Assembly (NCBI RefSeq): GCF_006716645.1
Contig: NZ_VFPL01000001.1
Location: forward strand, 5,022,001 to 5,086,000
Direction: 5' to 3'
Length of the DNA: 64,000 nt
Source of the DNA: Arcticibacter tournemirensis
GTDB taxonomy: Bacteria; Bacteroidota; Bacteroidia; Sphingobacteriales; Sphingobacteriaceae
The first letter of the stretch is position 1, and each line of letters starts with the position of its first letter. A program made the position numbers and the translations under genes. Below are positions 52,997-61,585 of the stretch, piece by piece. A model generated the notes under the pieces. It was not told the origin of the DNA. It made no database searches and saw only the letters and a program-made list of their open reading frames with translations.

Positions 52997-54513
52997 CTTT
53001 TGTAAACTCAATTTTTACCTGGTTCATGAAGAAAAGAATGCACCAGATAGATCTATTTGTTAAGTATCCGCATGATGTACAGGACGAAGTGTTCAGAAAC
53101 CTCATAGCATCGGCAAGAACTACCGAATGGGGTAAGCTCCATAACTACGATTATATATTTAATCAGGAACAGTTTAAGCAGGCCTTCCCTGTACAGAGCT
53201 ATGAGACTTTGAAACCTTACATCGAAAGGATGATGAAGGGTGAACAGAATATTCTCTGGAGTTCAGAAATAAACTGGTTTGCAAAATCCTCCGGAACGAC
53301 AAACGACAGGAGTAAGTTTATTCCAGTGAGTGCAGAGTCGCTGGAAGAATGTCATTACAAAGGGGGCAAGGATATGCTTTCTATCTATTGTAATAACAGG
53401 CCGGACTCTATGATCTTTACCGGCAAATCATTGGCCCTTGGTGGCAGTCACCAGGTAAATAACCTTAATGAGAATATTTTCTATGGGGATCTGTCTGCTG
53501 TTCTAATCAAAAATTTACCATTCTGGGCCGAATTTTACCGAACACCGGATATGTCTATTACATTAATGGACAATTATGAGCAGAAGATCGATGCCATGGC
53601 CAGAGCGACTGAGCATGTAAATGTGACAAATATCTCGGGAGTGCCAACATGGACCGTTGTACTTGCAAAACAACTACTGGAACTTACAGAGAAGGATAAT
53701 TTGCTGGAAATTTGGCCTAATCTGGAACTATATATCCACGGAGCAGTAAAATTCACACCTTACAGGGAACAGTTCAGGAAGCTAATCCCCTCTGACTCAA
53801 TGTATTATCTGGAAACCTATAATGCATCAGAAGGTTTTTTTGGCATTCAGGATCTTTCAGACTCCGAAGAAATGCTATTGATGCTTGATTACGGGATCTT
53901 CTACGAGTTTTTGCCGATGGAAAACTTTGGTGATGAAAACCCTTCAACCCTTGGTCTTTCGGAGGTGGAAATAAACAAGAATTACGCCCTTATCATATCG
54001 ACCAATGGAGGCCTATGGCGCTATATGATCGGTGACACAATAAAATTCACATCGCTATCGCCTTTCAGGATACAAATTACAGGCCGAACGAAACATTTTA
54101 TCAACGCCTTTGGAGAAGAGGTGATCATAGATAACGCCGAAAAAGCACTGACAAAAGCATGCTCCGAAACAGGAGCGATTATCCGCGACTATACTGCCTG
54201 TCCTATTTATTTTGAAGGAAATGACGCCGGCGGACACGAATGGATCATTGAATTTGAGCAGATGCCCAATAACATAGAGATCTTCACCGACACGCTGGAC
54301 AATACCTTAAGAGAAATAAACTCGGATTACGATGCTAAGCGTTTTAAAGACATGGCATTACGCCGTCCTTTAATACACATAGCCCCCGAAGGTACATTTT
54401 ATAACTGGCTTAAGAGTCTCGGCAAGCTTGGCGGACAGCATAAAGTACCCAGACTGGCTAATGAAAGGCAATACGTAGAGCAGATACTGCTGTTGATGAA
54501 AAAGAAGGGCTGA
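52993..54513 (+). CDS. GH3-family acyl-adenylate-forming protein
   Basis: A 506-residue protein of the GH3 family, named from plant auxin-conjugating enzymes; the fold belongs to the adenylate-forming (ANL) group. ATP-binding motif [19 protein letters not shown] at about residues 97-115, [11 protein letters not shown] at about 277, [13 protein letters not shown] at about 337, and [20 protein letters not shown]. Bacteroidota members are common and their acceptor and acid substrates unknown. Start ATG overlaps the lptB stop by 4 bases. Cytoplasmic. Confidence 0.9.
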   Translation: MTFVNSIFTWFMKKRMHQIDLFVKYPHDVQDEVFRNLIASARTTEWGKLHNYDYIFNQEQFKQAFPVQSYETLKPYIERMMKGEQNILWSSEINWFAKSSGTTNDRSKFIPVSAESLEECHYKGGKDMLSIYCNNRPDSMIFTGKSLALGGSHQVNNLNENIFYGDLSAVLIKNLPFWAEFYRTPDMSITLMDNYEQKIDAMARATEHVNVTNISGVPTWTVVLAKQLLELTEKDNLLEIWPNLELYIHGAVKFTPYREQFRKLIPSDSMYYLETYNASEGFFGIQDLSDSEEMLLMLDYGIFYEFLPMENFGDENPSTLGLSEVEINKNYALIISTNGGLWRYMIGDTIKFTSLSPFRIQITGRTKHFINAFGEEVIIDNAEKALTKACSETGAIIRDYTACPIYFEGNDAGGHEWIIEFEQMPNNIEIFTDTLDNTLREINSDYDAKRFKDMALRRPLIHIAPEGTFYNWLKSLGKLGGQHKVPRLANERQYVEQILLLMKKKG

Positions 54514-54518
54514 TAGGA

Positions 54519-54588
54519 ATATTTCGAAACTGAGATATCCCCCGCTTCATTCTCAATTGTCCATTTTCAATTGCTCATTGTCATGTCC
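54519..54588. repeat. Word-repeat spacer, TCAATTGTCCATTTTCAATTG type
   Basis: Short spacer between the converging GH3 and TerC genes with TCTCAATTGTCC and TTTTCAATTGCTC words, running into the TerC 3' end. Confidence 0.4.
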
Positions 54589-55638
54589 TGATTTCTTTTT
54601 CCGTTTTTTTGGAAACATTAAGGAAGCCACGACACTCACTGTCAATATCAGCACAATTATCAGCAAAGAATGGGATGTTGTGAAACCCCAGCTCTTCAAC
54701 CAACCGTGCGCCAGCATTTTCACGCCTATAAACACGAGGAGAACCGCCAGCCCTACTTTCAGATAATGAAACTTGTGAATGATATTTACTAACAGGAAGA
54801 ACATCGACCTTAGGCCGAGAATAGCGAATATATTAGAAAAGAAAACAATATAAGGATCCTTGGTGACTGCAAAAATTGCAGGGATAGAATCTACGGCAAA
54901 GATCAGATCGGTAAACTCAATAATAAGTAAAACTAAAAAAAGAGGTGTTATATACTTCTTTCCCTGCTTTTTAATAAAGAATTTGTTCCCAACAAACTGA
55001 GGATAAACAGAGAAGTACCTCGAGGCAAATTTAACCACTTTATGATTTTCAGGATCAATAGTCTCCTCTTGATTCCGGTTGACAAACATCATTATTCCCG
55101 TGTAAACCAGAAACGCTCCGAATACATAAAGGATCCAACCGAATTGATTGATAAGCGTAGCTCCGAGGAAAATAAAAAGGAAGCGCATGATTACAGCGCC
55201 CACAATTCCCCAAAATAAAACGCGGTGGTAGTATTTGGGCTCCACGGAAAAAGCAGTAAAGATCAATACCATTACGAAAATATTATCCACGGAGAGAGCG
55301 TATTCAATCACATAGCCTGTTAAGAACTCGAGAGCAAGGTTCTGCCGGTATATCTGGAGACTGCCATAAAAATCGTGAGGATTTAACTGGATATTATGAA
55401 GGTGGCTTTTCGTGATGAAAGCAAGCCGTTCAAAAGTCTCAATACCATGTAACTTATGACCTTCTGCGAGCAGGAGAAAATAAAACCCAATAGCCAGCGA
55501 CACCCATACCGAACTCATTATTGCTGCTTCTTTTAAACTTACAGCATGATCACGTTTATTAAACAGGCCCAGGTCGATGGACAACATCAAAATAATAAAG
55601 AGTAAAAACCCTCCAAAAAAAACAATTTCGCTTGACAT
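54553..55638 (-). CDS. TerC/Alx-family membrane protein
   Basis: A 361-residue inner-membrane protein of the TerC/Alx family, thought to export manganese or other metals, or to support metal loading of exported proteins. About nine membrane segments. Family-typical segments are EFLTGYVIEYALSVDNIFVMVLIF (with the conserved DN pair), LFWGIVGAVIMRFLFIFLGATLI, FTDLIFAVDSIPAIFAVTKDPYIVFFSNIFAILGLRSMFFLL and HKFHYLKVGLAVLLVFIGVKML. Co-oriented with the polyprenyl synthase gene (2-base gap). Confidence 0.93.
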   Translation of the reverse strand: MSSEIVFFGGFLLFIILMLSIDLGLFNKRDHAVSLKEAAIMSSVWVSLAIGFYFLLLAEGHKLHGIETFERLAFITKSHLHNIQLNPHDFYGSLQIYRQNLALEFLTGYVIEYALSVDNIFVMVLIFTAFSVEPKYYHRVLFWGIVGAVIMRFLFIFLGATLINQFGWILYVFGAFLVYTGIMMFVNRNQEETIDPENHKVVKFASRYFSVYPQFVGNKFFIKKQGKKYITPLFLVLLIIEFTDLIFAVDSIPAIFAVTKDPYIVFFSNIFAILGLRSMFFLLVNIIHKFHYLKVGLAVLLVFIGVKMLAHGWLKSWGFTTSHSLLIIVLILTVSVVASLMFPKKRKKKSGHDNEQLKMDN

Positions 55639-55640
55639 AT

Positions 55641-56612
55641 CTACTTTTTACGTTCAGTGGTGAACCTTACTAACTGCTCAAGGGCTATCCGGGTTTCGTT
55701 TTCGGGAAATGTATTAAGGATTTCAAAAGCTTCGTCCTGAAATCTGAGCATCTGCATTTCTGCATAGGCCAGGCCCCCGTTATTCTTCACAAAATGAACT
55801 ACTTCGGCCACCTTTGAGCTGTCTTCATTATGGTTCTTAACGAGATTAATGATCCGTTGTTTTTCAGATTTTCCAACCTTACTTAAGGCATATATCAGCG
55901 GCAGGGTAATTTTCTTCTCTTTGATATCAATTCCAAGCGGCTTTCCAACGTCGTCTGTACCAAAATCAAAAAGGTCGTCTTTAATCTGGAATGCCATGCC
56001 GATTTTTTCGCCGAAGAGACGCATGCGTCGTACAGTTTCTTCATCAGCTCCGGCTGATGAAGCACCGCAGGCGCAGCATGAAGCAATAAGTGTAGCAGTT
56101 TTCTGCCTGATTACCTCGTAATAAATATCTTCACTGATGTCCAGTTTCCGCGCCTTTTCCATCTGCAGCAATTCACCTTCGCTCATCTCCTTCATTGTAT
56201 CGGAAATGATCTTGAGCAACTTGAAATCCTCATTATTTAACGCCAACAGCATTCCAGTCGCCAGAAGATAGTCGCCAACTAAAACCGCTACTTTATTCTT
56301 CCACAAGGCGTTCACTGAAAAGAAGCCTCGCCTTTCATATGAATTATCAACCACATCGTCGTGAACCAGGGTTGCAGTATGGATAAGCTCTACAAAAGTG
56401 GCCGCCCGGTAAGTCGCTTCTGAAACACCACCACAGAGGTTTGCGGAGAAGAATACAAACATAGGCCTGATTTGCTTTCCCTTTCGCTTAACTATATAAT
56501 GAGTAATGCGATCAAGGAGAGGAACGGAACTCTTCATCGAGGATTTGAACTTCGCCTCAAAATTATCCAGTTCTTTTTCTATCGGTCTTTTTATCTCGTC
56601 GAGCTTTGACAT
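55641..56612 (-). CDS. Polyprenyl synthetase (long-chain isoprenyl diphosphate synthase)
   Basis: Elongates isopentenyl diphosphate to a long-chain prenyl diphosphate (side chain for menaquinone or similar). 323 residues, IspB/octaprenyl type. The first aspartate motif is LVHDDVVDNSYERRG (DDxxD region, about residues 80-94) and the second QIKDDLFDFGTDDVGKP (about 215-230). KGKQIRPMFVFFSANL at the N-terminus is typical. Exact chain length is not readable. It lies immediately upstream of terC in the same direction. Confidence 0.93.
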   Translation of the reverse strand: MSKLDEIKRPIEKELDNFEAKFKSSMKSSVPLLDRITHYIVKRKGKQIRPMFVFFSANLCGGVSEATYRAATFVELIHTATLVHDDVVDNSYERRGFFSVNALWKNKVAVLVGDYLLATGMLLALNNEDFKLLKIISDTMKEMSEGELLQMEKARKLDISEDIYYEVIRQKTATLIASCCACGASSAGADEETVRRMRLFGEKIGMAFQIKDDLFDFGTDDVGKPLGIDIKEKKITLPLIYALSKVGKSEKQRIINLVKNHNEDSSKVAEVVHFVKNNGGLAYAEMQMLRFQDEAFEILNTFPENETRIALEQLVRFTTERKK

Positions 56613-56658
56613 GAAATCCTTTAAAGAGTGCCTGGCAGTGCTAGTTGCCCTTAAACTG

Positions 56659-56666
56659 CAAACATA
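56659..56666 (-). promoter_or_regulatory. Putative -7 promoter box of the polyprenyl synthase-terC operon
   Basis: Minus-strand TATGTTTG matches TAnnTTTG, 46 bases before the start. The nearest TTG is 13 bases further up, too close for the usual spacer. Confidence 0.35.
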
Positions 56667-56679
56667 ACCTAAAAAGTAT

Positions 56680-56843
56680 CAAGTTGAAAGTTTAAAGTTG
56701 AAAGTGGGTTGCGGGTAGGGTTTCGAGTTGTAGGTGCAGGCTGGGCAGGAAGGTGAAAGCAGAAAGGTGAAAGGTGAAAGGAGAAAGGTGAATAAACAGC
56801 TGACGGCTGATTACTGAAGGCTGATAGCTTTCAGCTGAAAGCC
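56680..56843. repeat. Word-repeat spacer, GAAAGGTGAAAGG/GGCTGATAGC type
   Basis: Variants of AAGTTGAAAGT, GGGTTGCGGGTAGGG, GTTGTAGGTGCAGG, GAAAGGTGAAAGGAG and ACGGCTGATTACTGAAGGCTGATAGC. It runs into the sigma-factor terminator. Longest word-repeat spacer in the window. Confidence 0.6.
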
Positions 56844-56879
56844 AAAAAAAAAGCCCCAGGTGGGCACCTGAGGACTTTT
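56844..56879 (-). terminator. Rho-independent terminator of the sigma-factor gene
   Basis: On the minus strand AAGTCCTCAGGTG pairs with CACCTGGGGCTT (one bulge and G-T pairs), followed by a run of nine T residues. It starts 27 bases after the sigma gene stop. Confidence 0.85.
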
Positions 56880-56905
56880 AGTATGATGAGTTTAGAAAAG
56901 GGGCT

Positions 56906-57445
56906 TTAGTCAATCTCTGCGTAAACAGGTTTCTTTACACCGTTGTCATAAGGCTTAAGACTCTTCTTAAGTAATTTACGTGCAACGTGTATACGAGTTT
57001 TAACAGTTCCAATAGGGATACTCAAATAATCAGCGATCTCATGATATTTATGCCCTTCGAAGTACATGCTGAATGGCACGTAGTACTCCTGAGGTAGCTT
57101 GCCTAAAGCCAGCTTAATATCATCCATTATAAATTTAGATTCGCCCTGATTTTTTGTAGAACTGAATACAAGATTCGCAGAGGAAATTTCTTCGGATTTG
57201 GTAACAAAGGAACTGATCTTCACAAAACGACGGTAGTTGTTAATGAAAGTGTTTTTCATAATAGTATACAACCATCCTTTAAGATTAGTACCTTCTTTAA
57301 ACTTATTGTAATACGTAATAGCTTTTAATAAAGTGTCCTGAACCAGATCATTTGCATCATCTGCATCGTGGGTAAAATGCAGAGCATACATCTTTAATGA
57401 ACCTGCCTGACGCATAACCATTGTATTAAATTCGATCTTAGTCAT
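56906..57445 (-). CDS. ECF-type sigma factor
   Basis: A 179-residue RNA polymerase sigma factor of the extracytoplasmic-function group. Region 2: MYALHFTHDADDANDLVQDTLLKAITYYNKFKEGTNLKGWLYTIMKNTFINNYRR (about 18-72), binding the -10 and core enzyme. Region 4: LGKLPQEYYVPFSMYFEGHKYHEIADYLSIPIGTVKTRIHVARKLLKKSL (about 112-165), binding the -35. No anti-sigma gene is adjacent. The strong similarity to a widely kept Bacteroidota sigma factor without anti-sigma partner suggests a general role. Own strong terminator. Confidence 0.93.
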   Translation of the reverse strand: MTKIEFNTMVMRQAGSLKMYALHFTHDADDANDLVQDTLLKAITYYNKFKEGTNLKGWLYTIMKNTFINNYRRFVKISSFVTKSEEISSANLVFSSTKNQGESKFIMDDIKLALGKLPQEYYVPFSMYFEGHKYHEIADYLSIPIGTVKTRIHVARKLLKKSLKPYDNGVKKPVYAEID

Positions 57446-57617
57446 TTTTAAAGGAGTTAAGGGTGATTGTTACATTAATTATCTGTTAAAGCAATCAGTT
57501 GTTTTTCATAAACTAACTTGCTCTGACCAGTGCAACAACTATGCTAAACCACCGACGTCTTTTAAAATCAGGCCATGAATAAGAATAATTTAATAAAGAA
57601 TTAACTCAAATTACACA

Positions 57618-58634
57618 TTATATAACATTTACTTCACGCTCTAATGTAACGCCAAATCGGTTCCTTACATCCTCAATAATGCGTTCAGAAAGCGCGTAAA
57701 TATCTGATCCTGTAGCATTTCCGAAATTAACCAACACCAACGCCTGGTTCTTCCAGGTGCCGGCCTCACCAATTTTTTTACCTTTCCAGCCGGATTGCTC
57801 AAGCAGCCAGCCAGCGGCCAGCTTTATTGTACTATTTGATAGACAGTAGTGTACTATGTCTGGAAAAACAGACTGTAATTGTCTGAATTCATCTGCCGAA
57901 ACCACCGGGTTTTTAAAAAAGCTTCCGGCATTTCCTATGGTAGAGGGGTCCGGCAGTTTATTAACCCGTATGGAAGATACTACATCAGAAATGTCTTTTA
58001 TATCAGGACTCTCTATCCCTCTATTCATCAATTCCTGATTTATGGCGCCATAACTCGTATTGATATCAGGAATAGCAGAAAGCTTATAGCAAACCTCAGT
58101 AATTAAAGTCCTACCCTTGAGGCTCTTTTTAAAGATACTATCCCTGTAGCCAAATGCACAATCGTCTTTTAAGAAAACACTTATCTTTCCGCTTTCCACA
58201 TTAAACACCCTGCACGAGTAGAACACATCTTTTAATTCCACACCATAAGCACCAATATTTTGAACGGGCGAAGCCCCCACAGTTCCAGGGATCAAACTTA
58301 AATTCTCAACTCCGGCGAAACCGTTTCCTACGCAGTATTTCACCAGATCGTTCCACACTTCCCCACCACCTGCTTTAACAAAGATATCTGCGCCTTTTAC
58401 CTCGTGACTTATTCCTTTAATATTCATTCTGATGACAAGTCCTTCAAAGTCGCGGGTAAATAATATATTGCTTCCCCCTCCTATTATAAGCTGTGGTACC
58501 CCTTTCCATCTCCCGTCAGAAAACAATTCCTGAAGGTCGTTCTCTGAATTAATTGTAACTAACCATCTGGCGTATGCTTCTACTCCGAATGTATTAAGTT
58601 CCTTTAGCGAAACATTCTCTGAAATATGCAACAT
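57618..58634 (-). CDS. murB: UDP-N-acetylmuramate dehydrogenase MurB
   Basis: FAD enzyme of peptidoglycan precursor synthesis, reducing UDP-GlcNAc-enolpyruvate to UDP-MurNAc in the cytoplasm. The 338 residues match the MurB long (type I) class. FAD site VPQLIIGGGSNILFTRDFEGLVIRM, LSLIPGTVGASPVQNIGAYGVELKDVF, catalytic Ser region PDPSTIGNAGSFFKNPVVS, and the C-terminal AAGWLLEQSGWKGKKIGEAGTW..LVLVNFGNAT. Monocistronic. Identification is safe. Confidence 0.96.
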   Translation of the reverse strand: MLHISENVSLKELNTFGVEAYARWLVTINSENDLQELFSDGRWKGVPQLIIGGGSNILFTRDFEGLVIRMNIKGISHEVKGADIFVKAGGGEVWNDLVKYCVGNGFAGVENLSLIPGTVGASPVQNIGAYGVELKDVFYSCRVFNVESGKISVFLKDDCAFGYRDSIFKKSLKGRTLITEVCYKLSAIPDINTSYGAINQELMNRGIESPDIKDISDVVSSIRVNKLPDPSTIGNAGSFFKNPVVSADEFRQLQSVFPDIVHYCLSNSTIKLAAGWLLEQSGWKGKKIGEAGTWKNQALVLVNFGNATGSDIYALSERIIEDVRNRFGVTLEREVNVI

Positions 58635-58745
58635 CTTTTATATTTTTCGGGGTCCAATTTCGGATTAAAATCGAAGTATCTGTAATAAAAATAAAACAGA
58701 AGTCTTTATTGTTTATTTTAAGGGCCAAAAAAGGAAATAAAACTA

Positions 58746-58753
58746 TAATTTTG
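58746..58753 (+). promoter_or_regulatory. Putative -7 box next to the first TetR start
   Basis: TAATTTTG matches TAnnTTTG and ends 5 bases before the GTG start. The transcript would begin at or near the start codon. No -33 TTG at the right distance. Confidence 0.35.
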
Positions 58754-58758
58754 ACTAC

Positions 58759-59370
58759 GTGGAAAATCAGGATAAAAAGAAAGAATTAATTATTGATGCT
58801 GCCCTCAAACGCTTTGCCCACTTCGGACTGTCAAAAACTACGATGACAGAGATCGCCAACGATCTCTCTCTGTCAAAAGCTCTCTTATATTATTATTTCC
58901 CCGACAAAATAAGCCTTTACTCTGCTGTTCTCGGTAACATTATTAGTTTAATGGACAGCGAACTTAAAAAAGGAACAGCCCGTGCTGCAAACAGTCACGA
59001 AGCTCTTGGGCTTTTTTTAAATAAACGACAGGAGTTTATAAGCAAATACTACAACCTGCTTGATTTTACCAAAATAACCGGGTCTGATCTTCCCGAAGAG
59101 CTTGGTTCTATGTTTAAAAAAGCCAAACAGTCTGAAGTAGCAATACTCACATCCATTCTTAACAAGGGCATGGAAAGCGGCGAACTCGACACATGTGATC
59201 CTCAGGAAACCGCGATGTTGCTGATGGAGGCCTTAGGAGGTATCGTTTTCAACGTATTAAAAGTTCACACCAGGCCTTTTTTCCCCGAAAAGGAACAATT
59301 TGACATGATTTTAAAAAGACAGCAAAAGCTGGGTATCATTTTTCTAAAAGGTCTTAAAAAGCTGAATTAA
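58759..59370 (+). CDS. TetR/AcrR-family regulator 1
   Basis: A 203-residue transcriptional repressor starting with GTG at 58759 (no ATG upstream keeps the frame). The N-terminal HTH is KKELIIDAALKRFAHFGLSKTTMTEIANDLSLSKALLYYYFPDKISLYSAVL (about residues 7-58); the rest is the helical ligand-binding domain, which is variable. The regulator and the next gene have closely similar HTH regions, a sign of duplication. It is 113 bases upstream of the second copy. Likely controls the downstream efflux operon; the inducer is unknown. Confidence 0.9.
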   Translation: MENQDKKKELIIDAALKRFAHFGLSKTTMTEIANDLSLSKALLYYYFPDKISLYSAVLGNIISLMDSELKKGTARAANSHEALGLFLNKRQEFISKYYNLLDFTKITGSDLPEELGSMFKKAKQSEVAILTSILNKGMESGELDTCDPQETAMLLMEALGGIVFNVLKVHTRPFFPEKEQFDMILKRQQKLGIIFLKGLKKLN

Positions 59371-59445
59371 CCCTGTTACAACCCTTTCTCCCACCTGTTT
59401 ATTAAAAAATTTTATCTTTTTTCTCTGAGTACAATTTTTTGGCAA

Positions 59446-59453
59446 TATATTTG
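59446..59453 (+). promoter_or_regulatory. Putative -7 promoter box of the second TetR gene and efflux operon
   Basis: TATATTTG matches TAnnTTTG, 30 bases before the ATG at 59484. The -33 element is not clear. Confidence 0.4.
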
Positions 59454-59483
59454 ACCAACTTATTAAAAAAGTCAGAATATTAG

Positions 59484-60122
59484 ATGAGTGAAAACGATAG
59501 AAAACGAGAATTAATAATTGAAAGTGCGATGAAACGTTTCTCACGCTTCGGTGTGCAGAAAACCACGATGAACGAGATAGCCGACGATATGGCGGTTACC
59601 CAACCTTCGCTGTATTATTATTTCCCTGATAAAACGAGTTTGATCGTTGCTGTGGTAGAAAAAGTTCTGAAGGATTATTTCAGCGATCTCGAATTACAGG
59701 TTAAGGGGCTTACTTCTTTGAGAGAGTTTTTTTACAGGGTCATTGAAGCGAGAAGAGCCTTCCTTGAAAGGTATTTCATGCTGCACCTTACAGACACCCC
59801 AACTGATGCCGTTATAAGAGAGAGTTGCGCTTCAGTTTTAAGTGCAAGCCGTGAAAAAGAGGTTTCTATAGTCGCAAACTTTATAAAAGAATCGGCAAGC
59901 AAAGGCGAGATAAGTACAGCAGATCCCCAAAAAACCAGTTCTCTATATCTTGATTCTATCACAGGATTAAGCATGTGGGTGATCTCCCGAAGTGAAAAAA
60001 AGATCTTTCCCGAAAGCGAGCAGTTTGAGTTAGTAGTAGCAAGACAACAGGAACTGGCTGAAATTTTTCTCAGGGGATTGAAATACGATGAAAATCAGAC
60101 TGGAAGCAATAGAGGATTATAA
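59484..60122 (+). CDS. TetR/AcrR-family regulator 2 (first gene of the efflux operon)
   Basis: A 212-residue repressor, paralogue of the preceding regulator: RKRELIIESAMKRFSRFGVQKTTMNEIADDMAVTQPSLYYYFPDKTSLIVAVV. The recognition helix differs (AVTQPSLYYYF against SLSKALLYYYF), so DNA targets may differ. Ligand domain is helical. It lies 17 bases before the TolC-type gene, so it is probably co-transcribed with the efflux genes and represses them (common for such operons). Confidence 0.9.
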   Translation: MSENDRKRELIIESAMKRFSRFGVQKTTMNEIADDMAVTQPSLYYYFPDKTSLIVAVVEKVLKDYFSDLELQVKGLTSLREFFYRVIEARRAFLERYFMLHLTDTPTDAVIRESCASVLSASREKEVSIVANFIKESASKGEISTADPQKTSSLYLDSITGLSMWVISRSEKKIFPESEQFELVVARQQELAEIFLRGLKYDENQTGSNRGL

Positions 60123-60139
60123 TAACACCAATAATACGA

Positions 60140-61501
60140 ATGAACAGAATAACAAATAAATTTTTAGTACTCGCAGCGGTACTGGTACTATCCGGCATCA
60201 AAGGACTGAATGCTCAGACAGTACAATTAACCCTGAAAGATGCGTTGAATTACGCGCTCAAGAACAACGAAAACGTAAGGAAAGCAAGGCTGGATATAGA
60301 AGGTGGAAAAGCTAAAACGAACGAAGTAAGGGCTCAGGCGCTTCCTCAGATAACCGGGTCAGCAAGCATTAACGACAACCTGTTACTTCAGAAGAGTCCT
60401 ATCCCTGGAGAAATCTTCGGGCGACCGGGGGAAACGATTTTTGTAGCGTTTGGCCAAAAGTATAATACCACGGCATCGGCACAACTAAGCCAGCAGTTAT
60501 TCAACCAGTCTGTCTTTACAGGTTTGAAGGCAGCGAGGGCTGGTGAGGACTACTACAACCTTAATGCAGCGTTGAGCGAAGAAAACATGCTACAACAGGT
60601 AGCGTCTTCCTATTATCAGGTACTCGTATCAAGAGAAAAAATGGCCGTGATTGACACAAATATCAACTCTCTTGTCAGAATTGAAAAGACAGTTGCCGAT
60701 CAGTTCAGGAATGGGCTGGCCAGAAAAATCGACCTCGATCGGGTGAAGGTAAATCTTACCAATCTGCGCACTCAACGCCAGGAGCTCGAGAACGGTGTAA
60801 TACAGCAGGAAAACCTACTTAAGTTTTATATTGGCATGCCAATTAACAATACCATCCTTATACCTCAGGCTCAGTTGTCGGCTATCCCTGCCGAGGCGAG
60901 CGGGATGGCAGATGAATTGAATGTTGCAGACCTGACGCAGTATCGTTTAATTAAAAAGCAGGAGGAGCTACTCAATTATCAGAAGAAGGCATATCAGGCT
61001 GAGTATATTCCGAAGCTGTCATTTAATACCAATTTTGTTTATACAGGGTTCGGGAACAAGTTCGATTTACTGAGAAGCAACAGTACCACACAATGGGCCA
61101 AGGCATCTGCGTTAACATTAAACCTGTCAATACCTATTTTTGACGGTTTTGCCAGAAAGTCGAGGGTAAAACAGGCTGAAATCGACCTGCTGAAAGCGCA
61201 GGAAGATATCAGAAATACTACTCAATCATTAAACCTGGCTCATGATAACGCCACAATACAGATAAAAAACAGTATAAGCACCATAAAAGCGCAGGTGGAA
61301 AACATGAAGCTCGCACAAGAGGTGTATGCAAGTACGCAAAATAATTACCATAACGGATTAGCCACCCTAACAGACCTTCTTGATGCAGAAAACTCACTTG
61401 TGAGTGCCCAAAACAGTTACACGCAGGCTCTGCTTAATTATAAACTGGCCGAAATCCAGTTGTTAAAATCTAAAGGTAATATCAAATCACTATTAAACTA
61501 A
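60140..61501 (+). CDS. TolC-family outer-membrane efflux protein
   Basis: Outer-membrane channel of a tripartite efflux pump, 453 residues with signal peptide (about 1-25, GIKGLNAQ). The TolC fold shows as two repeats of long helices and strands: LTLKDALNYALKNNENVRKARLDIEGGKAKTNEVRAQALPQITGSASIND, and later SALTLNLSIPIFDGFARKSRVKQAEIDLLKAQEDIRNTTQSLNLA, LAQEVYASTQNNYHNGLATLTDLLDAENSLVSAQNSYTQALLNYKLAEIQLLKSKG. Middle gene of the efflux operon; the adaptor follows 84 bases later. Confidence 0.94.
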   Translation: MNRITNKFLVLAAVLVLSGIKGLNAQTVQLTLKDALNYALKNNENVRKARLDIEGGKAKTNEVRAQALPQITGSASINDNLLLQKSPIPGEIFGRPGETIFVAFGQKYNTTASAQLSQQLFNQSVFTGLKAARAGEDYYNLNAALSEENMLQQVASSYYQVLVSREKMAVIDTNINSLVRIEKTVADQFRNGLARKIDLDRVKVNLTNLRTQRQELENGVIQQENLLKFYIGMPINNTILIPQAQLSAIPAEASGMADELNVADLTQYRLIKKQEELLNYQKKAYQAEYIPKLSFNTNFVYTGFGNKFDLLRSNSTTQWAKASALTLNLSIPIFDGFARKSRVKQAEIDLLKAQEDIRNTTQSLNLAHDNATIQIKNSISTIKAQVENMKLAQEVYASTQNNYHNGLATLTDLLDAENSLVSAQNSYTQALLNYKLAEIQLLKSKGNIKSLLN

Positions 61502-61585
61502 TTAAACGGGCAGGAACAGTCCGGATGTAAGAAAAACACATCGTCACGGACAATATAAGTACGGGGCCCTCAATCGAACAATAAA

